Shown piece by piece: positions 7,031-15,356 of a stretch of 34,509 nt of DNA; the stretch's first letter is position 1; each line of letters opens with the position of its first letter. The DNA lies in the NCBI GenBank assembly GCA_903858875.1, contig CAIOKP010000268.1, forward strand, positions 1-34,509. The letters run 5' to 3'. The notes under the pieces were generated by a model, which made no database searches, was not told the DNA's origin, and saw only the letters and a list, made by a program, of their open reading frames with translations. The translations under genes and the position numbers were made by a program. The DNA is from an uncultured Sphingomonadales bacterium (lineage in GTDB: Bacteria > Pseudomonadota > Alphaproteobacteria > Sphingomonadales > Sphingomonadaceae).

Positions 7031-8299
7031 TCAGAACAGCATTTCAAGGCCGTGCAAAGCCAGCCCGACCAGCCCACCGACCAACGTGCCGTTGATCCGG
7101 ATAAACTGCAAATCACGGCCAACAGCGTGCTCGATCCGGCGGCTGATCGTGCGGCCATCCCAGCGGCGCACGGTTTCCGATACCAGCGTCACGATGCCAT
7201 CACCGTGGCGCACCGCAATGCCCGCCATCGTTCGGCGCGCAAAGCGGTTGACCTGCAAGCGCAGACGCGGCTCAGTCTGCAGGGCAGCGCCGAAGCCGGC
7301 CAGTCCAACGCCGATCCGCCCGCCCAGCAACCGTGCCGGGTCGCCCGCCGACCGCAACAGTCCAGCGCGCGCCCTTTCCCACAGCCCGTCGATCCACGCC
7401 GCCATTGCCGGATTGGCCAATACCTCGGCCTTCATCCGCGCGATGCGATCGTGCATGGCGGGATCATGGCGCAAATCCTCGGCCAACCCGGCCAGCATCT
7501 CTTCCAATTTACCGCGCAAGGGGTGGTTGGGATCGACGATACATTCGGCCAGCAAGCGGTATAGCCCGTCGAGAACGGCATTGCCCAATGTCTCGTCCAA
7601 CCCGGTCCAGCGCAGCAACGTATTGGCGCGATCATGGATCATGCCGTGCAACAGCGCCTCGTTCGCCTCCAGCGTCAGGCCCGCCCAGCGCAGCATTGCC
7701 TCGATCACCGGACGGTGCCGCCCATCGGCCATCGCGGCACAGAGCAATTGGCCGAGCAGCGGCGCGAGATCCAGCCGCTCCAATTGTCCGCGCAGGGCAG
7801 ATTTCAACATCGCGCCCAATTGCTCCCCGGGCAGCGAATCGAGCAAGTCGGTGAGCAGTGCCGCGGCACCCTGACGCAGCCGCGGTTCGCCACCGCCGCG
7901 CGGATCGGCCAGAAAACCCCCTAGCGCCCCAGCCAGGTCAAGCCCTCGCAGCCGCCGCGCCACAACCTGCGTCGTCAGGAAATTGGCGCGCAGGAACTGG
8001 GCCATGCTGGCGGCGATGCGATCCTTATTGGCCGGGATAATCGCGGTATGCGGGATGGGCAGGCCCAGAGGGCGGCGGAATAGCGCCGTCACCGCAAACC
8101 AATCCGCCAGGCCCCCGACCATCGCCGCCTCGGCAAAGGCGCGCACCCAAGCCCAGCCGGGATGCGCGCCGAACGTATGACGCGCGATCAGGAATAGCGC
8201 CGCCATTGCAAGGAGCAGCCCAGTGGCAAACCAGCGGGTCGCACGCGCCCGATCTTCCTGCACACCGGGCCAGCGCCAAAGGGCGGCGCGCCGCTTCAC
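7031..8299 (-). CDS. DUF445 family membrane protein (YjiN-like)
   Basis: This 422-aa protein begins with an N-terminal membrane segment (about residues 24-40) and a second hydrophobic stretch containing EAAMVGGLADWFAVTALFRRPLG, the signature of DUF445 proteins. The typical PHTAIIPANKDRIAASMAQFL follows. A long, mainly helical region comes next, and a final hydrophobic segment closes the protein (LQFIRINGTLVGGLVGLALHGLEMLF, the usual DUF445 ending). The function of the family is unknown; it is an inner-membrane protein. It starts with GTG 8299, which overlaps the TGA of the RND permease (8296-8299), indicating translational coupling. Whether it assists the pump or merely shares its transcript is not known. 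Confidence 0.9.
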   Translation of the reverse strand: MKRRAALWRWPGVQEDRARATRWFATGLLLAMAALFLIARHTFGAHPGWAWVRAFAEAAMVGGLADWFAVTALFRRPLGLPIPHTAIIPANKDRIAASMAQFLRANFLTTQVVARRLRGLDLAGALGGFLADPRGGGEPRLRQGAAALLTDLLDSLPGEQLGAMLKSALRGQLERLDLAPLLGQLLCAAMADGRHRPVIEAMLRWAGLTLEANEALLHGMIHDRANTLLRWTGLDETLGNAVLDGLYRLLAECIVDPNHPLRGKLEEMLAGLAEDLRHDPAMHDRIARMKAEVLANPAMAAWIDGLWERARAGLLRSAGDPARLLGGRIGVGLAGFGAALQTEPRLRLQVNRFARRTMAGIAVRHGDGIVTLVSETVRRWDGRTISRRIEHAVGRDLQFIRINGTLVGGLVGLALHGLEMLF

Positions 8300-11200
8300 T
8301 CCGCCGGGGCGACCTGTGGGCCATTATCCTGATCGAGCGAGGCGGTGCCGTGCTCTGGCTCATAGGTCAACAGGCCGCGCCGCAACATCGGGCCAATGCG
8401 CTTTTCAAAGCCATCGGCAAGGCTGAACGCGGCGGGCACGATCAACAAGGTCAGCACCGTCGACATGCACAGCCCCCCGATCACGACTGTCCCCATCGGC
8501 CCACGAAACGAATCGTCGCCCGACAGCGACGCCGCCGCCGGGATCATCCCTGCTGTCATCGCGACGGTCGTCATCACGATCGGCTGGGCCCGCTTGTGCC
8601 CGGCCTCGATGATCGCTTCGAACTTGCTCATGCCCCGGCTCATTTCCTCGATGGCAAAGTCGATCAGCAGGATCGAGTTTTTCGCCACGATGCCGAACAA
8701 CATCAGAATGCCGATATAGACCGGCATCGAGATCGGCCGCCCGGTCAGCATCAGGGCCAGCAAACCACCAAATGGGGCGAGGAACAGCGATGCCATATTG
8801 ACCATCGGTGACACGACACGATGGTACAACAGCACCAGCACCGCAAAGACCAGCCCAATCCCCGCCGGGACCGCCAGCGCAAGGTTGAAGATCATCTCGC
8901 TCTGCCACTTGGCTTGCCCGAACGGGGTGTTCGACACGCCCATCGGCAGATGCTGCATGATCGGCAGCTTCTTGATCTTGTCCATCGCCGTGCTCTTGAT
9001 CACGCCGGTCGCAAGGTCGGCGGCGATGAAGATGCGGCGTTCCTGATTATAGCGCTGGATCGTCGCCGGCCCGGACCCAAAGGTGATGTCAGCGACGCGG
9101 CTAAGCGGCACCGAGCCGCCGCTGGCCGTCGGCACCGGCAGGTTGGCAATGTTGGAAAGGTCGCGGCGCGCCGATTCTGGCAAGCGGACACGAATGGGCA
9201 CCTGACGGTCGCTCAACGAAAACTTCGCCGCGTTTTGATCGATCTCGCCAATCGTCGCAATGCGGATCGCTTGGCTGAGCGCCGAGGTGGTAATGCCAAG
9301 GCTGGCGGCCAGATCGGCATGCGGCAGGATCACCACTTCGGGCCGACGCAAGTCTCCGCTGATCCGGGGTGCCACAACCTCGGGCAAGGTTTTCATCTGT
9401 TCAACCAACGCCGAAGCGGCGGCATCCAGTTGAACCGGGTCCGAGCTCGACAGCATGACCTCCAACGCACGGCCCGTCGAGGTCCCCTGATTGCCCGACG
9501 ACTGGAACGAAATCCGCGCGTCCGGCACGTCTTGTACCAACGGCGTCATCTCGCGCTCGAACTGGGATGTGCGGATCGAACGATCCTTCTTCAACATGAC
9601 CATGACGCGGGCGCTGCCCTCGTTGACCCGCTCCATCACCTTGTCGACCTCTGGCCGATGACGGACGATGGTAGCCACGCGATCAGCAACGACCTCGCTT
9701 TGCAACAAGGTTGTGCCCGGAACCATATCAATGCGGATCTGGGTGAAATCGCTGTTTTCGTCAGGGAACATTTCGGACGGCATCACCATGAACAGCACGA
9801 TCGTCAACGCGAACGCCGTCGCCCCCACGCCCAACATCCATACACGATGGTCGCGTAGTCGGACTTTCAACCGGTCAAACGCCGACAGCCGCCCCTTGAT
9901 GTCCCTGATCCCGTCCCGCATCGCCGCCGCGCCACGGACGTCCAACGACCAGTGCAGCACCTTGAGGTACATATCCATCAATCGCCCGCCGCCGTGTTCG
10001 GCAGACCCATGCGCCTTGAGGAAATAGGCCGCGACCATTGGCGTGATCATGCGCGCAACGGCCAGGCTCATCAGCACCGACACCACCACGGTCAGGCCAA
10101 AGTTCTTGAAGAACGCACCCGATACACCAGGCATCATGCCGACCGGCAAGAACACCGCCGCGATCGAACAGGTCGTCGCCACCACCGCAAGGCCGATCTC
10201 ATCCGACGCATCGATGGCGGCCTGAAACGCGGTCTTGCCCATGCGCATGTGGCGAACGATATTCTCGATCTCCACAATCGCGTCATCGACCAGCACGCCC
10301 GCAACCAATCCCAGCGCCAACAACGACATCCCGTTCAGCGTAAAGCCAAACCATGCCTTCATGAACCAGAACGTCGGGATCGCCGACAGTGGGATGGCAA
10401 TCGCCGACACCGCCGTCGCCCGCCAATCGCGCAGGAAGAAGAACACCACGATCACCGCCAGAATGGCGCCCTCGATCATCGAGGAAATCGAGCTTTCATA
10501 CTGCTTTTTGGTATAATCGACCGAAGTGAACAGCTCGGTGAAATGGACCCCCGGGCGCTCCGCCTCGAGCTTGCGCAGTTCCTTGACGCTCGAATCATAG
10601 ACCGCGACATCGGAGGCGCCACGCGCACGCGTGATGCCAAAGGTCACCACCTGCTTGCCGTTGATTTTGCCCAGCGATGTCAACTCGCCATACGAATCGC
10701 TGACCGTCGCGATATCGGACAGCTTGACCGTGCGCGTGCCCAGCGGAATTTCGGTCTGCGACAGGGCAAAGGCGTCCTGCGCATTGCCCAGCACGCGCAC
10801 CGATTGCCGCGTGCCGCCGATTTCGGCCTTGCCGCCCGCCGCGTTGATATTGAGCGCGCGCAATGCCTGATTGACCTGCGGCGCGGTAGCGCCAAACGCC
10901 TGCATCCGCGCCGGGTCCAACGTCACCAGAATTTCTCGGCTGACCCCGCCGCCACGCCGGATTTCGGCAACGCCATCAATCGACAACAATCGCTTGGCCA
11001 CCGTATCATCGACCAGCCACGACAATTGTTCCATCGTCATGTCATCGGCCGACACCGCGAAATACGCGATCGGATCGCTCGATGTGTTCAGTTTGAACAC
11101 CTGCGGTTCAAGAATGCCATCCGGCAAATTGCCGCGTGCCTGATCAACGGCGTTCTTCACCTCGTTGACCGCGGCGTTGATGTCTTCGCCCAATTGGAAT

Positions 11201-11490
11201 TCGACCGTTGTCTGGCTGTTGCCTTCCGATGCGGTCGAACTGATCGAGGATACGCCCGAAATCGTGCGCACCGCCGCCTCGACCCGCTGGGTAATCTGGG
11301 TCTCGATCTCGGTCGGCGCGGCACCCGGTTGGCTGATCGACACGATTACCATGGGGAATTCGATATCGGGGTTGTTCTGTACCTCCATCCGCGAAAAACT
11401 GATGATGCCGAGCAACATCAGCGCCACGAAGAGGACGATAGGCACTACCGGATTACGGATCGACCATGCCGAGAGATTGCGAAAATTCAT
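8296..11490 (-). CDS. RND efflux transporter permease (HAE1 family)
   Basis: The protein is 1,064 aa, the usual size for the inner-membrane proton-driven pump of a tripartite RND system. It opens with NLSAWSIRNPVVPIVLFVALMLLG and the periplasmic PGAAPTEIETQITQRVE motif. The TM4 proton-relay signature GLVAGVLVDDAIVEIENIVRHM carries both aspartates, and the TM10 lysine is present in GIVAKNSILLIDFAIEE. The loop between the two halves (about residues 505-550, RGAAAMRDGIRDIKGRLSAFD) looks longer than usual. The adaptor gene lies 12 bases upstream in the same direction. No outer-membrane TolC-like gene is nearby. Substrates (drugs, solvents or others) cannot be predicted from sequence. Confidence 0.96.
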   Translation of the reverse strand: MNFRNLSAWSIRNPVVPIVLFVALMLLGIISFSRMEVQNNPDIEFPMVIVSISQPGAAPTEIETQITQRVEAAVRTISGVSSISSTASEGNSQTTVEFQLGEDINAAVNEVKNAVDQARGNLPDGILEPQVFKLNTSSDPIAYFAVSADDMTMEQLSWLVDDTVAKRLLSIDGVAEIRRGGGVSREILVTLDPARMQAFGATAPQVNQALRALNINAAGGKAEIGGTRQSVRVLGNAQDAFALSQTEIPLGTRTVKLSDIATVSDSYGELTSLGKINGKQVVTFGITRARGASDVAVYDSSVKELRKLEAERPGVHFTELFTSVDYTKKQYESSISSMIEGAILAVIVVFFFLRDWRATAVSAIAIPLSAIPTFWFMKAWFGFTLNGMSLLALGLVAGVLVDDAIVEIENIVRHMRMGKTAFQAAIDASDEIGLAVVATTCSIAAVFLPVGMMPGVSGAFFKNFGLTVVVSVLMSLAVARMITPMVAAYFLKAHGSAEHGGGRLMDMYLKVLHWSLDVRGAAAMRDGIRDIKGRLSAFDRLKVRLRDHRVWMLGVGATAFALTIVLFMVMPSEMFPDENSDFTQIRIDMVPGTTLLQSEVVADRVATIVRHRPEVDKVMERVNEGSARVMVMLKKDRSIRTSQFEREMTPLVQDVPDARISFQSSGNQGTSTGRALEVMLSSSDPVQLDAAASALVEQMKTLPEVVAPRISGDLRRPEVVILPHADLAASLGITTSALSQAIRIATIGEIDQNAAKFSLSDRQVPIRVRLPESARRDLSNIANLPVPTASGGSVPLSRVADITFGSGPATIQRYNQERRIFIAADLATGVIKSTAMDKIKKLPIMQHLPMGVSNTPFGQAKWQSEMIFNLALAVPAGIGLVFAVLVLLYHRVVSPMVNMASLFLAPFGGLLALMLTGRPISMPVYIGILMLFGIVAKNSILLIDFAIEEMSRGMSKFEAIIEAGHKRAQPIVMTTVAMTAGMIPAAASLSGDDSFRGPMGTVVIGGLCMSTVLTLLIVPAAFSLADGFEKRIGPMLRRGLLTYEPEHGTASLDQDNGPQVAPAE

Positions 11491-11502
11491 GGATGCCAGC
11501 GC

Positions 11503-12702
11503 CTACTTTGCCGGCGCAAAGCGCGGATCGACAGTTTCACCTTCGGACAGGAAAGCACCGGCACGCAACACGACGCGTTCATGGCCGGTCAGGCCCTGCG
11601 CGATCGCCACGCCCTTTTCGGTCACCATCGCGACCTTGATCCGGCGGCGTTCGGCATGGTTGCCCTTGCCCACGACATAGACATAGCTGCCCTGCGAATC
11701 GGCCTGCAATGCGGATTCCGGCAACATCGGCGCGACCACCGCGCCACTCTTGATTTCGGCGCTGGCAAAGCCGCCTGGGCGGATGTCCGGCCCATAGGGC
11801 AAGGCGATCCGGGCGAGGCCCTGCTTGCTTTGGGCGTCAATGATCGGCGACACTTGCCACACCCGTCCGGTGAACACCTTCGTCGATCCAACGGGTGTCA
11901 CCTGCACCTGCTGACCCAAAGCCAGTTGCTGCAAATCGGTTTCCGACAGTTTGGCCTTCAATTCCATGTCGCCATGTTCGGCAATGCGGAACAGCACGCC
12001 CGAGCCCGGGCTGACCACTTGCCCAGGTTCGACCGAGCGGTCGAGCACCAATCCATCGGCCGGCGCCACAATGTCCAGCCGGCGAATGCGCGCGCGAATT
12101 TCGCCCAATTGCGCATTGGCGACACCAACCCGCGCCTTGGCCGCGTCGCGGGTTGCGGTCAGCTTGTCGACATCGGCGCTCGAAATAAAGCCGCGATCGA
12201 CCAGTTTGAGCGCGCGATCGAGATTCGCCTGCGCGATCCGTGCATCGGCCTGCGCCACGGCGACTTGCGCCTGCTGGTTGGCCTGCTGCTGGTTCTGCAC
12301 CTGACGGTCGATAGTGGCCAACAACTGGCCCTTCTTCACCCACTGGCCCGCATCGGCCACCACGGCGAGCACCGTACCACCATCGCCGACCACGCCCACC
12401 GGCATGTCATGTTTTGCCGCCAGCGAACCGGTCACGTTGATCGAACCGGATACCGTCGTCATACCGGGCACCGCCACGGTTACCAACGGGGCCTGATTGG
12501 CCTTTGCCGCATCACCTGCGCCATCGCCCGCCTTGTGCGTCCCAAACCAGATCGCGGTCAACGCAACCACTGCGCCTGCGCCAATCAGCGCGTTGCGCAA
12601 GGGAAACGGGCGCGGACCATCCTCTGCCGGGTCCGGTGCATAACCGTGTCCGTCAGTCGAAGAGGCAGAAGCAGGGGCGTTCATTCGAGTGTCGTAGTTC
12701 AT
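11503..12702 (-). CDS. RND efflux periplasmic adaptor subunit (membrane fusion protein)
   Basis: The protein has a short N-terminal cytoplasmic part, one membrane anchor (FPLRNALIGAGAVVALTAIWFG), then the adaptor domains. A lipoyl/barrel-sandwich half (VTGSLAAKHDMPVGVVGDGGTVLAVVADAGQWVKKGQLLATID) is followed by a coiled-coil hairpin rich in Gln and Ala (QNQQQANQQAQVAVAQADARI). The second lipoyl half contains IVAPADGLVLDRSVEPGQVV, and beta-barrel and membrane-proximal domains end the protein. There is no lipobox cysteine, so it is membrane-anchored. It bridges the RND pump and an outer-membrane channel. I chose ATG 12702 (about 399 aa); TTG 12735 and ATG 12684 are alternatives, and none has a strong ribosome site. 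It is the first gene of the operon. Confidence 0.93.
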   Translation of the reverse strand: MNYDTRMNAPASASSTDGHGYAPDPAEDGPRPFPLRNALIGAGAVVALTAIWFGTHKAGDGAGDAAKANQAPLVTVAVPGMTTVSGSINVTGSLAAKHDMPVGVVGDGGTVLAVVADAGQWVKKGQLLATIDRQVQNQQQANQQAQVAVAQADARIAQANLDRALKLVDRGFISSADVDKLTATRDAAKARVGVANAQLGEIRARIRRLDIVAPADGLVLDRSVEPGQVVSPGSGVLFRIAEHGDMELKAKLSETDLQQLALGQQVQVTPVGSTKVFTGRVWQVSPIIDAQSKQGLARIALPYGPDIRPGGFASAEIKSGAVVAPMLPESALQADSQGSYVYVVGKGNHAERRRIKVAMVTEKGVAIAQGLTGHERVVLRAGAFLSEGETVDPRFAPAK

Positions 12703-12776
12703 GTCGGTAACTGCCGGGTCCTTGTGGCCGGTCAAGAGGCCGGCCCGCCGCCCCGGTCACACCCGGGAACAGCAGC

Positions 12777-12837
12777 GTATTACCCATGTATATCACCTGC
12801 CGCAAGCGGCCTTTTGGGTAGGGCTCTGATACATATG
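12777..12837 (-). promoter_or_regulatory. Candidate promoter and operator of the RND operon
   Basis: On the reverse strand TTGCGG (12800-12805) and TAATAC (12777-12782) are 17 bases apart, a weak -35/-10 pair about 75 nt upstream of the adaptor start. CATGTATATCA (12785-12795) lies in the spacer. A nearly inverted copy, TGATACATATG (12827-12837), lies upstream of the -35. Such paired AT-rich elements could be operator half-sites, but no regulator gene is adjacent. Confidence 0.25.
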
Positions 12838-12912
12838 CCGGACCGCATCTGCAGGCAATCGCTTTCCTTTACAGCGTCAGCTTCGATGACCGCCACGCCT
12901 ACCCCCCAACAA

Positions 12913-12958
12913 AAACGCGGGCGCAAGCGGCCGAACAGCCGCCCAAACCCGCGTTTTC
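12913..12958 (-). terminator. Terminator of sciP
   Basis: Outer arms AAAACGCGGG (12913-12922) and CCCGCGTTTT (12949-12958) are perfect complements. A second inner hairpin, GCGGC (12928-12932) with GCCGC (12939-12943), sits in the loop. On the reverse strand the right-hand side ends in a T-run, so it acts as an intrinsic terminator about 18 bases after the sciP stop. Confidence 0.85.
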
Positions 12959-12976
12959 AAGACAATCCGGCGATCG

Positions 12977-13276
12977 TCAATATTTCAATTGGCGCTCATA
13001 CAAATCGCGATAATGCTGGATCCGCGTCACACGCAGCCCCTGCATCCCCGAACGATCAACCGCGCGCTGCCACGAGGCAAATTCTTCCAGCGTCAGCGTA
13101 TAGCGTTCGCACACTTCATCGATGGTCAACAAACCACCATTGACCGCGGCGACGACCTCCGCCTTGCGACGCACGACCCATCGTGTCGTGCTGGCCGGCG
13201 GCAATGAATCGACCGTTAACGGTTCGCCGAGCGGACCGATGACCATGGCGGGACGGATTTTCTGGTTCTCGATCAT
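12977..13276 (-). CDS. sciP: SciP, CtrA inhibitor (DUF1153)
   Basis: The 99-residue sequence matches the very conserved DUF1153 protein of alphaproteobacteria: [40 protein letters not shown] and a helix-turn-helix (about residues 37-75) with TIDEVCERYTLTLEEFASWQ, ending RIQHYRDLYERQ. In Caulobacter SciP binds CtrA and blocks CtrA-dependent transcription in the G1/S window. The role in sphingomonads is assumed by homology. The ATG overlaps the stop of the upstream gene (ATGA, 13273-13276), and a GAGGG ribosome site lies inside that gene. A TTAA-N7-GTAA element resembling a CtrA site lies about 90-100 nt upstream of the start. A strong terminator follows. Confidence 0.95.
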   Translation of the reverse strand: MIENQKIRPAMVIGPLGEPLTVDSLPPASTTRWVVRRKAEVVAAVNGGLLTIDEVCERYTLTLEEFASWQRAVDRSGMQGLRVTRIQHYRDLYERQLKY

Positions 13277-13644
13277 TTCAACCCTCGATCGCCGGACGTA
13301 AGGGGGCCGGCAACAATGGATTCACTGCCACGGATGGATTTGCGATCGCCTAAAGCAACAGGGTTAACAGCAGGGTAAGGCAGCCCTTCTGGCGCAAAAT
13401 CGAAGCCCCAATCCGTTGGCGCGGCGGCGGCATAATCGATCAACCGCCGTGCCGCGACCGGGTCGAAGCTGCCCATCGGCGCCAACCAAGCGGAATCGCC
13501 CTCGGCCATCGTGCGTTGAAAGGCATGGCCAGCGGCCAACCTCGTCGCCAGCAATTGCCAGTTCAGGCCCCTTGCCGCACCAGTCTTGTCCCGCAAATCA
13601 CGGGATGCGCCCAGCCAGCTGTCATGATCAAATCGCATTTCCAT
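13273..13644 (-). CDS. Hypothetical protein upstream of sciP
   Basis: I do not recognise this 123-aa protein. It has no signal peptide or membrane segment. It is rich in Ala, Asp and aromatic residues ([40 protein letters not shown]), has no obvious motif and ends in a polar tail. The start is ATG 13644, or ATG 13638 two codons later; a GAAG lies about seven bases before the first. Its stop overlaps the sciP start by four bases, so sciP translation is probably coupled to it. Coding is supported by codon bias over about the first 100 codons; the last 25 codons are less biased and overlap probable sciP control sequence. Confidence 0.6.
   Translation of the reverse strand: MEMRFDHDSWLGASRDLRDKTGAARGLNWQLLATRLAAGHAFQRTMAEGDSAWLAPMGSFDPVAARRLIDYAAAAPTDWGFDFAPEGLPYPAVNPVALGDRKSIRGSESIVAGPLTSGDRGLK
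13364..13378. promoter_or_regulatory. CtrA-site-like element upstream of sciP
   Basis: TTAA-N7-GTAA matches the CtrA consensus TTAA-N7-TTAA at seven of eight fixed bases. It lies within the 3' part of the unknown gene, about 90-100 nt upstream of the sciP ATG, a reasonable promoter distance. In Caulobacter sciP is itself CtrA-activated. The match is short and could be chance. Confidence 0.3.
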
Positions 13645-13801
13645 TGCGCTGCTTCTAACCCAGCCAAGGTCAAGACAGAGTAAAGGCGGGTTTTACCCCT
13701 TGGTGATCATGCTTAACCGCCCACACCCGGCAACGTGCGGTAGCCAGGCGGCAAAAAACCGCCGATTTGTCGGGCCGCACCGGGTCGTGTATGGAGAAAA
13801 T

Positions 13802-14962
13802 ATGCCCAAGACCACATCCCCCGCGTTAACCGAATTCGCGCCTGCTGAACTTTTTCAATTGGCTGTCCCCTTTACGGCGCGACGAATTGTCGTTGCCATG
13901 TCGGGGGGAGTCGACTCGTCGGTGGTCGCCGCATTGGCCGCGCAGAGCGGCGCCGAAGTGATCGGCATCACGCTGCAACTGTACGACCATGGCGAGGCGG
14001 TAAAGCGCAAGGGCGCCTGTTGCGCCGGCGATGACATCCGCGACGCGCGCGCCGTGGCCGACCGGCTGGGCATCGCACATTATGTTTTCGACCATGAAAG
14101 CTCGTTCCGCGAAAGCGTGGTCGAACGGTTTGCCGACGAATATCTTGCCGGGCGCACCCCGATCCCGTGCATTCGGTGCAATATGGGGCCGAAATTTACC
14201 GACCTGTTCGCGATGGCGCGCGATCTGGGGGCCGATTGCCTCGCCACCGGGCATTATGTGCGCCGGGTGATCGGGGCCACAGGGCCGGAACTCCATCGCG
14301 CGCTCGACCCGGCGCGCGACCAATCCTATTTCCTCTACGCCACGACCGAGGCCCAACTCGACTATCTGCGCTTTCCCTTAGGTGGCCTGCCCAAACCGCA
14401 AGTGCGCGCCTTGGCCGAACATTTCGGACTGCGCGTCGCGGCCAAGCCAGATTCGCAGGACATCTGTTTCGTGCCCGATGGCGATTATGCCAGCGTCGTG
14501 CGCCGCGTCCGGCCAGAGGCGGAAACCACCGGCGACATCGCCCATGCCGAAACCGGCGAGGTATTGGGCCAACATCGCGGCGTCATCCACTATACGGTCG
14601 GCCAGCGGCGCGGCCTCGAAATCGGCGGTCTGGCGGAACCGCTGTATGTCGTTGGCATTGATTCGGCACAATCGCGCGTACTGGTGGGCCCGCGCCGGAT
14701 GCTGGCGGTGGGCGCAGCGCGGATTACCGAAACAAACCGCATTGGTGCATTGCCAACCGACATGCCCCTGACCGCAAAGGTGCGATCATTGGCCAAGCCG
14801 GTGCCTGTGACGCTCGAAGGGCCGTTAGGCGACGGGGCCGATGCGGTGATCCGCTTTGCCACGCCGGAATATGGCGTCGCGCCGGGACAGGCGGCGGTAC
14901 TCTATGCCGGGGATCGGGTGATTGGTGGTGGGTGGATCGAGGCGACAGAGCCGGCGGCTTAA
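13802..14962 (+). CDS. mnmA: tRNA-specific 2-thiouridylase
   Basis: MnmA adds sulfur at C2 of uridine 34 in tRNA-Lys, -Glu and -Gln. It adenylates the base with its PP-loop, then transfers sulfur through a cysteine persulfide. The product is 386 aa. The PP-loop SGGVDSS is at residues 34-40, followed by [12 protein letters not shown] and [13 protein letters not shown]. The nucleophile is in [14 protein letters not shown] (Cys126), and the persulfide cysteine is in [15 protein letters not shown] (Cys222). [10 protein letters not shown] and the C-terminal beta-barrel follow. ATG 13802 has GGAG five bases upstream; an upstream in-frame ATG at 13700 would add 34 unsupported residues. Its TAA shares bases with the TAA of the reverse gene (14959-14962). 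Confidence 0.97.
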   Translation: MPKTTSPALTEFAPAELFQLAVPFTARRIVVAMSGGVDSSVVAALAAQSGAEVIGITLQLYDHGEAVKRKGACCAGDDIRDARAVADRLGIAHYVFDHESSFRESVVERFADEYLAGRTPIPCIRCNMGPKFTDLFAMARDLGADCLATGHYVRRVIGATGPELHRALDPARDQSYFLYATTEAQLDYLRFPLGGLPKPQVRALAEHFGLRVAAKPDSQDICFVPDGDYASVVRRVRPEAETTGDIAHAETGEVLGQHRGVIHYTVGQRRGLEIGGLAEPLYVVGIDSAQSRVLVGPRRMLAVGAARITETNRIGALPTDMPLTAKVRSLAKPVPVTLEGPLGDGADAVIRFATPEYGVAPGQAAVLYAGDRVIGGGWIEATEPAA

Positions 14963-15324
14963 TCCGTCCACTTCTCCAAAACACAGCCCTCACCGCTGCG
15001 AAATGTCGCGGTCTGGCTGGCAAGTAGCGGAAAGCGCGCGGTCACGCTTTTTGCCGCGCTATCCTCCGACAGTATGATCAATGCCATCCCCGGCTCGAAA
15101 TCCTTGCGGCATTGGGCCAGATCACGGGCTTCGACATATCGGCACGAACAGGCGATTCGCGCGCCAAAGGACGCGCCGGTCAGCGCGTCCTCCCGCAACC
15201 GGCCCCATTTCCACACCAACAGCGCCAACAACACCGCACCCACGCCAATCGCGCCCCACCGTAACGCAGTCCACGGGTAAACCCTGATCTCTCCGCGCTT
15301 TTGAGTGTGCTTCGTGGTTGCCAT
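14959..15324 (-). CDS. Small single-pass membrane protein, unknown
   Basis: The protein is 121 aa: a basic N terminus, one transmembrane helix (about residues 22-40, [19 protein letters not shown]), then an 80-residue soluble part predicted to face the periplasm. That part has four cysteines ([18 protein letters not shown] and GCVLEKW near the end), which could form two disulfides. I do not recognise a family. AAGGTG lies about nine bases before the ATG. Its stop codon overlaps the mnmA stop. Its start is only 32 bp from that of the divergent serine hydrolase lipoprotein, so the two probably share a control region; a functional link is possible but unproven. Confidence 0.7.
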   Translation of the reverse strand: MATTKHTQKRGEIRVYPWTALRWGAIGVGAVLLALLVWKWGRLREDALTGASFGARIACSCRYVEARDLAQCRKDFEPGMALIILSEDSAAKSVTARFPLLASQTATFRSGEGCVLEKWTD

Positions 15325-15356
15325 CTTGTGTCACCTTGCGCATGGAGGCGGACGAC

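Larger units (their letters stand above)
12703..12976. other. Intergenic region between the RND adaptor and sciP
   Basis: About 270 bases with no convincing gene. It holds the sciP terminator (12913-12958) on one side and the presumed control region of the RND operon (about 12777-12837) on the other. A forward reading frame crosses it but has the composition of antisense noise. Confidence 0.6.

Noticed and set aside
9952..13143. A 1,063-codon forward open frame opposite the RND genes
   Set aside because: Its His/Arg/Gln-rich composition is that of an antisense frame in GC-rich DNA, and the reverse strand encodes clear RND proteins.
13747..13763. GGCGG-CAAAAAA-CCGCC hairpin in the mnmA leader
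   Set aside because: Short stem with no T-run; not enough to call a regulatory element.
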